From: Streptomyces griseoviridis
GTDB taxonomy: Bacteria > Actinomycetota > Actinomycetes > Streptomycetales > Streptomycetaceae
Length of the DNA: 64,000 bases
Direction of reading: 5' to 3'
Assembly: GCA_014649155.1 (NCBI GenBank)
Contig: BMSM01000004.1
Coordinates: 62,001 to 126,000 of the forward strand
Part shown: piece by piece, positions 8,677-21,523 of the stretch
Numbering within the stretch: the stretch's first letter is position 1
Layout: each line of letters begins with the position of its first letter
Translations under genes and position numbers: made by a program
The notes under the pieces: model-generated
What the model saw: only the letters and a program-made list of their open reading frames with translations
The model's database searches: none
Told to the model about the DNA's origin: nothing

Positions 8677-9426
8677 ATGCTGCTGCACGACACCGCTCTC
8701 GTCTACGGACGCTATCTGCGCCAGTCGCTGCGCTCGCGTTTCGCGCTGCTCTTCGGCGTGCTGATGCCGCTGCTGTACCTCCTCTTCTTCGGGCCGCTGC
8801 TCACCGGCCTGCCACTGGGCGGGCGGGGCGACTCCTGGCAGGTACTGGTGCCAGGACTGCTGCTCCAACTCGGCCTGTTCGGGGCCTCGTTCGCCGGATT
8901 TATGATCATCCTGGAGAAGGGGCAGGGGGTGGTCGAGCGGATGCGGGTCACGCCGGTGAGCCGGCTGGCGCTGCTGCTGGGCCGGGTGCTGCGGGAGGCG
9001 ACGGTCTTCGTCTTCCAGGCGGTGCTGCTGGTGCTGGCCGCCGTGGCGATGGGGCTGCGGGCCCCGCTGCCGGGCGTGCTGATCGGCTTCGGGTTCGTCG
9101 CCCTGCTCACCGTCTCCCTGGCCGCCCTGTCGTACGCGCTGGCGATGAAGGTCGCCACCCCGCAGGGGTTCGGGCCGGTGGTCAACGCGCTGACCATGCC
9201 CGCGATGCTGCTGAGCGGCCTGATGCTGCCGATGACCCTGGGCCCTCGCTGGCTGGACGTCCTCTCCCACTTCATGCCGTTCCGCTACCTGGTGGACGCC
9301 CTGCGGGACGCCTACGTCGGGCAGTACGCCACCGCGCACATGCTGTACGGCGTCCTGGTCGCCGTCGGCCTGGCCGTGCTGTCGGTGGCGGTCGGCACAC
9401 GCGTCTTCCGCACCGCCGGGGCGTAA
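8677..9426 (+). CDS. ABC-2 type transporter permease (DrrB-like)
   Basis: Integral membrane partner of the preceding ATPase, 249 aa, with about six hydrophobic segments (for example FALLFGVLMPLLYLLFFGPLL, VLVPGLLLQLGLFGASFAGFMI, VLIGFGFVALLTVSLAALSYALAM and MLYGVLVAVGLAVLSVAVG). The MPAMLLSGLMLP and HFMPFRYLVDALRDAY stretches are typical of the ABC-2 family. The substrate is not predictable. The gene ends 13 bp before the adenosyltransferase, which has its own promoter. Confidence 0.88.
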   Translation: MLLHDTALVYGRYLRQSLRSRFALLFGVLMPLLYLLFFGPLLTGLPLGGRGDSWQVLVPGLLLQLGLFGASFAGFMIILEKGQGVVERMRVTPVSRLALLLGRVLREATVFVFQAVLLVLAAVAMGLRAPLPGVLIGFGFVALLTVSLAALSYALAMKVATPQGFGPVVNALTMPAMLLSGLMLPMTLGPRWLDVLSHFMPFRYLVDALRDAYVGQYATAHMLYGVLVAVGLAVLSVAVGTRVFRTAGA

Positions 9427-9427
9427 C

Positions 9428-9433
9428 TACGCT
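9428..9433 (+). promoter_or_regulatory. Leaderless-type minus-10 box before the adenosyltransferase gene
   Basis: TACGCT fits the TAnnnT consensus and ends six bases before the ATG at 9440, so transcription would start at or next to the A of the start codon. No ribosome site is present, consistent with a leaderless mRNA. Confidence 0.5.
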
Positions 9434-9439
9434 GGACCC

Positions 9440-10012
9440 ATGGTCAACCTCACGCGCATCTACACCAGGACCGGCGACCGGGGCACGACGGCCCTCGGGG
9501 ACATGAGCCGCGTACCCAAGACCGACCTCAGGATCGCCGCGTACGCCGACGCCAACGAGGCCAACGCGGTGCTCGGCACGGCGATCGCGCTCGGCGCGCT
9601 GGAGGAGGAGGTCGTCAAGGTCCTGGTCCGGGTGCAGAACGACCTGTTCGACGTGGGCGCCGACCTGTCGACGCCGGTGGTGGCGGAGCCCGAGTTCCCG
9701 CCGCTGCGGGTCGAGCAGTTCTACGTCGACCGGCTGGAGGCCGACTGCGACCGGTTCCTCGCCGAGCTGGAGAAGCTGCGCTCGTTCATCCTGCCCGGCG
9801 GCACCCCCGGCGCCGCCCTGCTGCACCAGGCCTGCACGGTGGTCCGCCGGGCCGAGCGCTCGACCTGGGCGGCACTGGAGGCGCACGGCGACACGATGAA
9901 CCCGCTCACCGCCACCTACCTCAACCGCCTCTCCGACCTCCTGTTCATCCTGGCGCGGTACGCCAACAAGGAGGTCGGGGACGTGCTGTGGGTGCCGGGC
10001 GGGGAGCGGTAG
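9440..10012 (+). CDS. Cob(I)alamin adenosyltransferase (PduO type)
   Basis: Transfers the adenosyl group of ATP to cob(I)alamin (or cobyrinate diamide) to make coenzyme B12; cytosolic trimer, 190 aa. The N-terminus has the ATP-binding signature TRIYTRTGDRGTTALGD. The helical core shows DLRIAAYADANEANAVLGTA and the C-terminal half has FILPGGTPGAALLHQACTVVRRAER, both characteristic of the PduO family. Its stop codon abuts the stop codon of the convergent membrane-protein gene. Confidence 0.93.
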   Translation: MVNLTRIYTRTGDRGTTALGDMSRVPKTDLRIAAYADANEANAVLGTAIALGALEEEVVKVLVRVQNDLFDVGADLSTPVVAEPEFPPLRVEQFYVDRLEADCDRFLAELEKLRSFILPGGTPGAALLHQACTVVRRAERSTWAALEAHGDTMNPLTATYLNRLSDLLFILARYANKEVGDVLWVPGGER

Positions 10013-10576
10013 TCACCGGGGGGTCTTCTCCAGGCCGGCCCGCTCGGCCGGTGCCTTCTTCGGCCAGATCGCGTACGTGAGCGCGATCAGCCCGTGGATG
10101 CCGGCCACCCGCCAGGCCGTGTGCGTCCAGTTCTCCAGCGGGCCGGTGCGGGCCGGATCGCCGACGTACCACATGGCGAGGGCGAGCAGCCCCGTCGCGA
10201 CCGCGGCGGCGACGACCGTGCCGAGCCACACCTTGCCCTCGTGCGCGGCGCGGGCCATGCCGTAGCGCGGCGCCACGGGCAGCGGGCGGCCGTCGAGGCG
10301 GTGGGCGGCGTGGCCGTCGAGCCACTTCACCGTGCGGTGGCCGTGGCCGACGGTGTAGCCGATGTACAGCGCGGCCAGGCCGTGCGTCCAGTCCGGGTCG
10401 GCGCCGTTCTTCAGGTCGAGGGCGGTGACGACCAGCAGGACGGCCTCCAGCAGCGGCTCGCACAGCAGCAGCGCCAGGCCGGTGCGCGGCATCCGCAGCA
10501 GATAGCGGGCGCCCAGCCCGGCCGCCAGCAGCACCCAGAAGCCGATCTCGCAGACGATGATCAGGGTGACGATCAC
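10013..10576 (-). CDS. Conserved integral membrane protein
   Basis: 187-aa membrane protein of unknown function. Hydrophobic segments are IVTLIIVCEIGFWVLLAAGLG, MPRTGLALLLCEPLLEAVLLVVTAL and, near the C-terminus, VWLGTVVAAAVATGLLALAMW and VAGIHGLIALTYAIWP. A polar central part contains GYTVGHGHRTVKWLDGHAAHRLDG. I start at GTG 10576, preceded by GAGAGGA; the frame stays open far upstream, but that part is out-of-frame noise running against the kinase gene. Stop codons of this gene and the adenosyltransferase are directly adjacent. Confidence 0.78.
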   Translation of the reverse strand: MIVTLIIVCEIGFWVLLAAGLGARYLLRMPRTGLALLLCEPLLEAVLLVVTALDLKNGADPDWTHGLAALYIGYTVGHGHRTVKWLDGHAAHRLDGRPLPVAPRYGMARAAHEGKVWLGTVVAAAVATGLLALAMWYVGDPARTGPLENWTHTAWRVAGIHGLIALTYAIWPKKAPAERAGLEKTPR

Positions 10577-10729
10577 GGTGGGTTCCTCTCGTTCACCCTT
10601 CCAGGCTTCCGCGTGCGGCGCCGCGGGGCGTCGTCGGCCATGACGAATCCGCGGTACACCGAAGGATGCAGTCCGGGACCCTCCGCCGGCACCAGGCGAA
10701 GGCGCCGCCCGCCGTGTTGGATGGGAGCC

Positions 10730-11905
10730 ATGGCCGTACGACTCCCCCGCCCGCACCGCTTCGACGGGTACGTCGCGGCCGGCGGGCTGCTCGGCGGGGT
10801 GCTGCTGTGGGGCGTCGGGCTGGGCGTCCGGCCGGCCGACGACCCGATCGTGCTGTTCGGCGGGGGCTGGCCGCTGCTGGTCCCGCTGGCGGTGACGTCC
10901 GGCTGCGAGCTGCTGCGCCGGGCCGCCCCGCGCACCGCCGTCCTGACCGGCACGGCCGCGCTGGTCCTGGACACGATGACCCAGGGCAGCCTGGTCACGC
11001 TGGTGATGTACACCGACCTGATGTACGCCGCCGTCCTGTACGGCACCCCGGGCACCGCCCGCCGCATCCCGTGGATCACGGGGCTGCTGACGGTGGCGGC
11101 CACCGTCGTGCCGTTCGCCGTGTGGCGGGTGCCCGAGGCGCTGCTGATCGGGGTGGCGGTCGGGATCGTGTCGTTCGGGCCCGCCTCCACCGGCCTGATC
11201 GTGCGCAGTCACCGGGAGGCCGCCGACTCCGCCCGGCTGCGCGCCGAGCAGACCGCGCTCCTCGCCGAGCAGGACCGCGTCCAGGCGGTCATGGCGGAAC
11301 GGGCGCGGATGGCCCGCGAGTTGCACGACCTGGTCGCCAACCACCTCTCCGCCATCGCCATCCACTCCACCGCCGCGCTCTCCCTCGACGACCCGGCCAC
11401 CACCCGGCAGGCGCTCGGCGTGATCCGGGAGAACAGCGTCGAAGGGCTCGCGGAGATGCGCCGGCTGATCGGCATCCTGCGGGACACCGGCGCCGGTGCC
11501 GAACCGTCCGCAGCCCCCACCCTGGACGGTCTCGGCGCCCTGGTGGACACCGCCCGCGCGGGCGGTCTCGACGTCAGCCTGGACGCGGCGCACGGCACCG
11601 GCCTGCCCACGCCGGTCGAGCTGGCCGCGTACCGGATCGTGCAGGAGTCGCTCACCAACGCGCTGAAGCACGCGGCCCCCGGCCCGGTCCGGGTGACGCT
11701 CACCCGGGGCGACGGCCTCCTGCGGGTCCGGGTGACCAGCCCCTACGCCGGCTCCGGCACTCCCCGTGCCCCCGGCTCCGGCGCCGGCCTGGTCGGCATG
11801 CGGGAGCGGGCGGCGCTGCTCGGCGGCACGTTCGACGCCGGCCCCGACGGCGCGCTGTGGACCGTACGCGCCGTCCTCCCCCTGACCGAAGGAGACCGCG
11901 CGTGA
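10730..11905 (+). CDS. NarL-class sensor histidine kinase
   Basis: 391 aa. About five or six membrane segments fill residues 15-160, without a large extracellular sensor domain. A short coiled linker leads to the dimerisation motif MARELHDLVANHLSAIA, with His199 as the phospho-acceptor. The HATPase_c domain follows, with YRIVQESLTNALKHA (N box) and GAGLVGMRERAALLGG (G box). An in-frame ATG at 10721 is an alternative start. The stop overlaps the response-regulator start by four bases, so the two are translationally coupled. The signal is unknown. Confidence 0.9.
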   Translation: MAVRLPRPHRFDGYVAAGGLLGGVLLWGVGLGVRPADDPIVLFGGGWPLLVPLAVTSGCELLRRAAPRTAVLTGTAALVLDTMTQGSLVTLVMYTDLMYAAVLYGTPGTARRIPWITGLLTVAATVVPFAVWRVPEALLIGVAVGIVSFGPASTGLIVRSHREAADSARLRAEQTALLAEQDRVQAVMAERARMARELHDLVANHLSAIAIHSTAALSLDDPATTRQALGVIRENSVEGLAEMRRLIGILRDTGAGAEPSAAPTLDGLGALVDTARAGGLDVSLDAAHGTGLPTPVELAAYRIVQESLTNALKHAAPGPVRVTLTRGDGLLRVRVTSPYAGSGTPRAPGSGAGLVGMRERAALLGGTFDAGPDGALWTVRAVLPLTEGDRA

Positions 11906-12552
11906 TCCGTCCCGTCCGGGTGCTGGTCGCCGAGGACCAGTCCGCCGTCCGCGCCGGGCTGGTGCTCATCCTGGGCAGCGCCCCCGACATCGAGGTGGTG
12001 GGCGAGGCGGCGGACGGTGAGCGGGCGGTGGCCCTCGCCCGCGAACTCCGCCCCGACCTGGTGCTGATGGACGTACAGATGCCGCGCCTGGACGGGGTGG
12101 CGGCGACCCGGCAGGTGGTGGCAGAGGGGCTGGCGGACGTCCTGGTGCTGACCACCTTCGACCTCGACGAGTACGTCTTCGGGGCGCTGCGCGCCGGGGC
12201 CGCCGGGTTCCTGCTGAAGAACACCGAGGCGCGGGACCTGCTCGACGCCGTGCGCACGGTCGCCCGCGGCGAGGGCATCGTCGCGCCGGCCGTCACCCGG
12301 CGGCTGATCGCGGAGTTCGCCGCCCGCCCCGTCCGCGAGCCGGGCACCGACCCGGCGGTGCTGGACGCCCTGACCCGGCGGGAGCGCGAGGTGCTGTCCT
12401 GCCTCGGCGCGGGGCTGTCCAACGCGGCGATCGCGGAGCGCCTGGACATGGCCGAGGCGACGGTGAAGACGCACGTCAGCCGGTTGCTGGGGAAGCTGGG
12501 CCTGCGCAGCCGGGTGCAAGCGGCCGTGCTGGCGCAGGAGTTGGGAGTGTGA
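11902..12552 (+). CDS. NarL/LuxR-family response regulator
   Basis: 216 aa. The receiver domain begins RPVRVLVAEDQSAVRAGL and carries the phospho-acceptor Asp57 in LVLMDVQMPRLDG; the conserved Lys is in FLLKNTEARDLLDAV. The C-terminal LuxR-type helix-turn-helix is LTRREREVLSCLGAGLSN followed by IAERLDMAEATVKTHVSRLL. The GTG start overlaps the kinase stop in a GTGA. It is the cognate regulator of the upstream kinase. The pair ends about 30 bp before the chitinase promoter repeats; pSAM-independent chitinase two-component pairs are known, but nothing here proves a link. Confidence 0.92.
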   Translation: MIRPVRVLVAEDQSAVRAGLVLILGSAPDIEVVGEAADGERAVALARELRPDLVLMDVQMPRLDGVAATRQVVAEGLADVLVLTTFDLDEYVFGALRAGAAGFLLKNTEARDLLDAVRTVARGEGIVAPAVTRRLIAEFAARPVREPGTDPAVLDALTRREREVLSCLGAGLSNAAIAERLDMAEATVKTHVSRLLGKLGLRSRVQAAVLAQELGV

Positions 12553-12580
12553 GGGACGGGGTATCACAGACCCCGAGGAG

Positions 12581-12622
12581 TGGTCCAGACCTATTGACCT
12601 ATGGTCCAGACCTTTCTATTCT
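12581..12622 (+). promoter_or_regulatory. Chitinase promoter with two DasR-type (dre) repeats
   Basis: A perfect 12-bp direct repeat TGGTCCAGACCT occurs at 12581-12592 and 12602-12613. Each copy matches the DasR-responsive element (core TGGTCTAGACCA). Between and after them are TTGACC (12594-12599) and TATTCT (12617-12622) at 17-bp spacing, a good minus-35/minus-10 pair. One dre copy ends just before the minus-35 and the other fills the spacer, so DasR bound here would block RNA polymerase until GlcNAc-derived phosphosugars release it. Streptomyces chitinase promoters are known for this arrangement. Confidence 0.85.
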
Positions 12623-12712
12623 CGCGGCACCGTGAGCGTGTGGGCTCAGTCACGCTCACGCGACCATCCCCCGTTGCGCCCTCGCGGCGCGATCACCTTG
12701 AGGAGGCGCACC

Positions 12713-14539
<1,827 letters not shown>

Positions 14540-14572
14540 GGCTGCTGAAGGAACCGGCCAGGCGACGTCGAC

Positions 14573-14643
14573 GCTCCCCCCGGACCTCGTCCGGGGGGAG
14601 CCCATGCAGCGAGTGAATGTGGCTACGCCACATTCACTCGCTG
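14573..14643. terminator. Two adjacent hairpin terminators between chiC and the DUF2550 gene
   Basis: The first hairpin has 12-bp perfect arms (14573-14584, 14590-14601) and a five-base loop. The second has 17-bp perfect arms (14607-14623, 14627-14643) and a TAC loop. The second lies across the convergent gene's stop codon: the TAG occupies 14623-14625, so the last codons of that gene form one arm of the stem. Confidence 0.8.
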
Positions 14644-15069
14644 ACCGGGCGGGGCCGCCTCGAGCCACGCGAGGAATCCGGTCAGCGCGTCTTCGCTCAT
14701 CGCCAGTTCGAGCCGGGTCCCGCGGTGCAGACACGCGAGGACCACCGCGTCGGAGAGCAGCGCCAGCTCCTCCTCGCCGTCCGGCAGCCGGCGGCCGGCC
14801 ACCTCGATCGAGCCGCGCTCCAGCACCCGGCGCGGCCGGGGCGAGTACGAGAAGACCCGGTACCACTCGACGCGATCGCCGTTGTACCGGGCCACTCCGT
14901 ACGCCCACCCCTTGCCGTCGCCGTCCCCCTCTTCGGGGGCGTCCCAGCGCAGCGAGCAGTCGAAGGTGCCGCCCGAGCGCTGGATCAGCCGGCGGCGCAG
15001 GCCGAAGACGAAGAGTCCCACCACCAGGACGGCGATGACGATTCCGCACACAGTCAGAGCGAGGACCAC
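14623..15069 (-). CDS. DUF2550 membrane-anchored protein
   Basis: 148 aa with one N-terminal membrane segment (VLALTVCGIVIAVLVVGLFVFGL) and a cytosolic domain containing RSGGTFDCSLRWD, YNGDRVEWYRVFSYSPRP and a C-terminal helix. This is DUF2550, an actinobacterial family consistently found beside the ATP synthase operon; function unknown. GTG 15069 is preferred over a GTG two codons earlier because GGAGGT is then eight bases upstream. The gene follows atpC but is separated from it by a terminator-like hairpin, so it probably has its own promoter. Confidence 0.85.
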   Translation of the reverse strand: MVLALTVCGIVIAVLVVGLFVFGLRRRLIQRSGGTFDCSLRWDAPEEGDGDGKGWAYGVARYNGDRVEWYRVFSYSPRPRRVLERGSIEVAGRRLPDGEEELALLSDAVVLACLHRGTRLELAMSEDALTGFLAWLEAAPPGQRVNVA

Positions 15070-15125
15070 CGGCACCGACCTCCTCGTCTCCTAGGTAACG
15101 GAACGTAAAAAACATCCACATCTGC

Positions 15126-15173
15126 CTCAGCCGCGGCCGGGTCCGGATCGCTCCGGTCCCAGCCGCGGCTGAG
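15126..15173 (-). terminator. Hairpin at the end of the atp operon
   Basis: 12-bp perfect arms (15126-15137 and 15162-15173) enclose 24 bases that can themselves pair with one mismatch, giving a long hairpin 26 bases after the atpC stop. It most likely ends the atp transcript or dampens read-through into DUF2550. Confidence 0.7.
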
Positions 15174-15198
15174 TCACGTCATAGCACGGGCGCCGGGG

Positions 15199-15573
15199 TC
15201 AGCGCGCCGACGCCGCCCGCAGTCGGACGTCCGCGCGGCGCTCGGCGGAGGCGTCGCCCTCCGCCTTGGCCCGCTCCAGCTCCCGCTCCGCGCGCTGGAC
15301 GTCGATCTCGTCCGACAGCTCGGCGATCTCGGCCAGCAGCGACAGCTTGTCGTCCGCGAACGAGATGAAACCGCCGTGCACCGCGGCGACGACCGTCCCG
15401 CCGTCACTCGTACGGATGGTCACCGGGCCCGACTCCAGCACACCGAGCAGCGGCTGGTGACCGGGCATGACGCCGATGTCGCCGGACGTGGTGCGCGCGA
15501 CGACCAGGGTGGCCTCGCCGGACCAGACCTCTCGGTCGGCCGCGACCAGCGCGACGTGCAGCTCAGCAGCCAA
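15199..15573 (-). CDS. atpC: ATP synthase F1 subunit epsilon
   Basis: 124-aa epsilon subunit, part of the F1 central stalk. The N-terminal beta sandwich includes GDIGVMPGHQPLLGVLESG and the C-terminal helical hairpin EIDVQRAERELERAKAEGDASA. The start is a TTG at 15573, preceded by GAGGAG; no ATG or GTG fits the conserved N-terminus AAELHVALVAADREVWSGEA. It is the last gene of the operon, 121 bp after atpD, and is followed by a hairpin. Confidence 0.95.
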   Translation of the reverse strand: MAAELHVALVAADREVWSGEATLVVARTTSGDIGVMPGHQPLLGVLESGPVTIRTSDGGTVVAAVHGGFISFADDKLSLLAEIAELSDEIDVQRAERELERAKAEGDASAERRADVRLRAASAR

Positions 15574-15694
15574 GGTGGCTCCTCGGGTCACCACCCGGCG
15601 GGTCTGCCGGGTGTTGGTTACAAGTCTAAGGGGCGTGCGTGAGGGGGCGGGACGCGCCCGCCCCCTCACTCAGTCACTCACGGAAGGACCGGGG

Positions 15695-18060
<2,366 letters not shown>

Positions 18061-18080
18061 GAGTCAGGTCCTTCCTTACG

Positions 18081-19673
18081 TCACTTGGCGGCGGCGGCCG
18101 GAGCGTCCTCGCCGAGCAGCTTCCCGTCCGAGGTCTCGAACTGCTTCTTGAACGCCGCGACGGCGTCGCCGACGGCCTGGAGGGTGTCGTCCGACATCTT
18201 GCCGCCCTCCCGGATGGAGGTCATGAGGCCCTGCTCCTTGCGGTGCAGGTACTCCAGGAGCTCCTTCTCGAAGCGGCGGATGTCGGCGACGGGGACGTCG
18301 TCCATGCGGCCGGTGGTGCCGGCCCAGACGGAGACGACCTGGTCCTCGGTGGACATCGGCTCGTACTGGTTCTGCTTCAGCAGCTCGACCATGCGCTGGC
18401 CGCGCTCCAGCTGCGCCTTGGACGCGGCGTCCAGGTCGGAACCGAAGGCGGCGAACGCCTCCAGCTCACGGAACTGGGCGAGGTCCACGCGCAGTCGGCC
18501 GGAGACCTGCTTCATCGCCTTGTGCTGCGCGGAACCACCGACTCGGGAGACGGAGATACCGACGTTCAGCGCGGGGCGCTGACCGGCGTTGAAGAGGTCC
18601 GACTCCAGGAAGCACTGGCCGTCGGTGATGGAGATGACGTTGGTCGGGATGAACGCCGAGACGTCGTTGGCCTTGGTCTCGACGATCGGCAGACCGGTCA
18701 TCGAGCCGGCTCCCAGGTCGTCGGAGAGCTTGGCGCAGCGCTCCAGCAGGCGGGAGTGCAGGTAGAAGACGTCACCCGGGTAGGCCTCGCGGCCCGGCGG
18801 GCGGCGCAGCAGCAGCGACACGGCGCGGTAGGCGTCGGCCTGCTTCGACAGGTCGTCGAAGATGATCAGGACGTGCTTGCCCTCGTACATCCACTGCTGG
18901 CCGATGGCCGAGCCGGTGTACGGCGCGAGGTACTTGAAGCCGGCCGGGTCGGAGGCCGGGGCGGCGACGATGGTCGTGTACTCCAGCGCGCCGTTCTCCT
19001 CCAGCGCGCGGCGGACCGACGCGATGGTGGAGCCCTTCTGGCCGATGGCGACGTAGATGCAGCGGACCTGCTTCTTCGGGTCGCCCGTGCGCCAGTTGTC
19101 GCGCTGGTTGATGATCGTGTCGACGGCCAGGGCGGTCTTGCCGGTCTGGCGGTCGCCGATGATCAGCTGGCGCTGGCCGCGGCCGACCGGGGTCATGGCG
19201 TCGACGGCCTTGTAGCCGGTCTCCATCGGCTCGTGCACCGACTTGCGCTGCATGACCGTGGGGGCCTGCAGTTCGAGGGCGCGGCGACCGGAGGTCTCGA
19301 TCTCGCCGAGGCCGTCGATCGGGTTGCCGAGGGGGTCGACGACGCGGCCGAGGTAGCCCTCGCCGACCGCGACGGAGAGGACCTCACCGGTGCGGGTGAC
19401 CGGCTGGCCCTCCTCGATGCCGCTGAACTCACCGAGGACGATGGCACCGATCTCGCGCTCTTCGAGGTTGAGCGCGAGGCCGAGGGTGCCGTCCTCGAAC
19501 TTCAGCAGTTCGTTGGCCATGGCCGAGGGAAGACCCTCGACCCTCGCGATGCCGTCGCCGGCAAGGGTGACCGTACCGACCTCCTCGCGCGAGGCCGCGT
19601 CCGGCTTGTACGACTGGACGAAGGTCTCCAGTGCGTCCCGGATCTCCTCCGGCCGGATCGTGAGCTCCGCCAT
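18081..19673 (-). CDS. atpA: ATP synthase F1 subunit alpha
   Basis: Regulatory nucleotide-binding subunit, 530 aa. The P-loop is [13 protein letters not shown], followed by [12 protein letters not shown] and [16 protein letters not shown] (Walker B). The conserved Arg finger region [14 protein letters not shown] is present. ATG 19673 begins the conserved [11 protein letters not shown]; the frame continues open upstream without homology. The 146-bp gap before it, after atpH, is the longest in the F1 part of the operon and contains no gene. Confidence 0.98.
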   Translation of the reverse strand: MAELTIRPEEIRDALETFVQSYKPDAASREEVGTVTLAGDGIARVEGLPSAMANELLKFEDGTLGLALNLEEREIGAIVLGEFSGIEEGQPVTRTGEVLSVAVGEGYLGRVVDPLGNPIDGLGEIETSGRRALELQAPTVMQRKSVHEPMETGYKAVDAMTPVGRGQRQLIIGDRQTGKTALAVDTIINQRDNWRTGDPKKQVRCIYVAIGQKGSTIASVRRALEENGALEYTTIVAAPASDPAGFKYLAPYTGSAIGQQWMYEGKHVLIIFDDLSKQADAYRAVSLLLRRPPGREAYPGDVFYLHSRLLERCAKLSDDLGAGSMTGLPIVETKANDVSAFIPTNVISITDGQCFLESDLFNAGQRPALNVGISVSRVGGSAQHKAMKQVSGRLRVDLAQFRELEAFAAFGSDLDAASKAQLERGQRMVELLKQNQYEPMSTEDQVVSVWAGTTGRMDDVPVADIRRFEKELLEYLHRKEQGLMTSIREGGKMSDDTLQAVGDAVAAFKKQFETSDGKLLGEDAPAAAAK

Positions 19674-19819
19674 CTGGGTTCCCTGCTCTCCTTGTTGGGC
19701 CCGAAGTTTCACTTTGGGGGGATGCCTGAAAAATCCCGGACTCCCCCCTGAACGAGGTGAATCCTCTGCACGGCCCAACCGGGCCGTAGGTACACGTACG
19801 TACTGCTATGAAGGTGTCG

Positions 19820-20635
19820 TCAGCCCGCCAGGCGGCGGCCGGCGTTCTCGAGGCGGTCGGCGATGGAGCCGTTGATGACCTCGTCACCGACCCGCACCTG
19901 GATTCCGCCGAGGACCGCGGGGTCCACGTCGAGGTTGAGGTGCATCGGGCGGCCGTAGAGCTTCGCGAGGGCGGCGCCGAGGCGCTGCTTCTGCGGGTCG
20001 CTCAGCGGGACCGCCGAGGTGACGACGGCGACCATCCGGTTGCGCCGCTCGGCCGCCAGCTTGGACAGGGACTCCAGTCCCGTCTCCAGGCTACGTCCTC
20101 GGGCGGCGGTCACCAGGCGCGTCACCAGCCGCTCGGTGACCGGCTGGGCCCGGCCGCCGAGCAGGCTGCGCAGCAGCGCGCCCTTGGCGGCGACGGTGGC
20201 CTTGCGGTCGGTGAGCGCGGCGCGCAGCTCCGTGCTGGAGGAGACGATCCGGCCGAACCGGAACAGCTCGTCCTCCACGTCGTCCAGCGTGCCGTTCTTC
20301 TCCGCGGCGGTGAGGTCTGCCGTGTCGGCCAGTTCCTCCAGGGCGTCCACCAGGTCGCGCGACTGCGACCAGCGGGAGCGCACCAGGCCGGACACCAGGT
20401 CGGCGGTGGTACCGCTGACCTGGGTGCCGAGGAGGCGCTGGACCAGCTGGGCCTTGGCCTCGCCGCTCTGCGCCGGGTCGGTGAGGACCCGGCGCAGGCC
20501 CACCTCGCGGTGGAGCAGCGCGGTGACGGAGGCCAGCTCGTCGGCGAGCGAGCCGGCGTCCACGGACGTGGAGTCCGTCAGCGCGTCGAGACGCTCGCGT
20601 GCGGCGGCCAGGGCCTCGCGGCTCGCTCCGTTCAT
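19820..20635 (-). CDS. atpH: ATP synthase F1 subunit delta
   Basis: Peripheral-stalk subunit linking F1 to b, 271 aa. This is the long actinobacterial type, about 90 residues more than the E. coli protein at the N-terminus. Conserved C-terminal residues are in VTSAVPLSDPQKQRLGAAL and the final DPAVLGGIQVRVGDEVINGSI, typical of OSCP/delta. Its ATG overlaps the atpF stop by four bases (ATGA). Confidence 0.96.
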   Translation of the reverse strand: MNGASREALAAARERLDALTDSTSVDAGSLADELASVTALLHREVGLRRVLTDPAQSGEAKAQLVQRLLGTQVSGTTADLVSGLVRSRWSQSRDLVDALEELADTADLTAAEKNGTLDDVEDELFRFGRIVSSSTELRAALTDRKATVAAKGALLRSLLGGRAQPVTERLVTRLVTAARGRSLETGLESLSKLAAERRNRMVAVVTSAVPLSDPQKQRLGAALAKLYGRPMHLNLDVDPAVLGGIQVRVGDEVINGSIADRLENAGRRLAG

Positions 20636-21177
20636 CGCGACGCCTCGGCCTTCTCCTCGAGGTCATCGAGGAACCGGTCGATGACGCGGCTCTGGCGGGC
20701 GTGGTCCTCCAGGGACTCGCCGACCAGCTTGCCGGCCAGCTCGGTGGCGAGCTTGCCGACGTCCTGCCGCAGCGAGGACGCGGCGGCCTTGCGGTCGGCC
20801 TCGATCTGCGCGTGACCGGCGGCGATGATCTCCTCGCGCTGCCGCTGGCCTTCCGCGCGCATCTCGGCGATGAGCGTGGCGCCCTGCTCCTGCGCCTCCT
20901 GGCGCAGGCGCGCGGCCTCGTGCCGGGCCTCGGCGAGCTGGGCCTTGTACTGCTCAAGGACGCTCTGGGCCTCGGTCTGCGCGGCCTCGGCCTTCTCGAT
21001 ACCGCCCTCGATGGCCTCGCGGCGCTCGTCCAGAACCTTGTTGATGTTCGGGAGGAGCTTCCAGGCGAGGAAGCCGAAGACGATGACGAAGGCGATGAGG
21101 CCGATGACGAGCTCGGGGATCGGCGGGACGAGGGGATTCTCCATCTCCTCGGCCGCTACCGTGAGCAGCTGGCTCAT
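20632..21177 (-). CDS. atpF: ATP synthase Fo subunit b
   Basis: Peripheral-stalk subunit, 181 aa. One membrane segment near the N-terminus (ELVIGLIAFVIVFGFLAWKLL) is followed by a long charged helix (VLDERREAIEGGIEKAEAAQ onward) that dimerises and reaches F1. ATG 21177 lies 41 bp after atpE, and the stop overlaps atpH. Confidence 0.96.
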   Translation of the reverse strand: MSQLLTVAAEEMENPLVPPIPELVIGLIAFVIVFGFLAWKLLPNINKVLDERREAIEGGIEKAEAAQTEAQSVLEQYKAQLAEARHEAARLRQEAQEQGATLIAEMRAEGQRQREEIIAAGHAQIEADRKAAASSLRQDVGKLATELAGKLVGESLEDHARQSRVIDRFLDDLEEKAEASR

Positions 21178-21218
21178 GTGGATGCCTTTCGTCTAGTCGG
21201 CTGGAAGTGGTTCCGGAA

Positions 21219-21467
<249 letters not shown>

Positions 21468-21523
21468 TTACGGACCGGTGGGGGTTGGCCACCGGACGAT
21501 CAGGGGGTGAGGGTACGGGGTGC

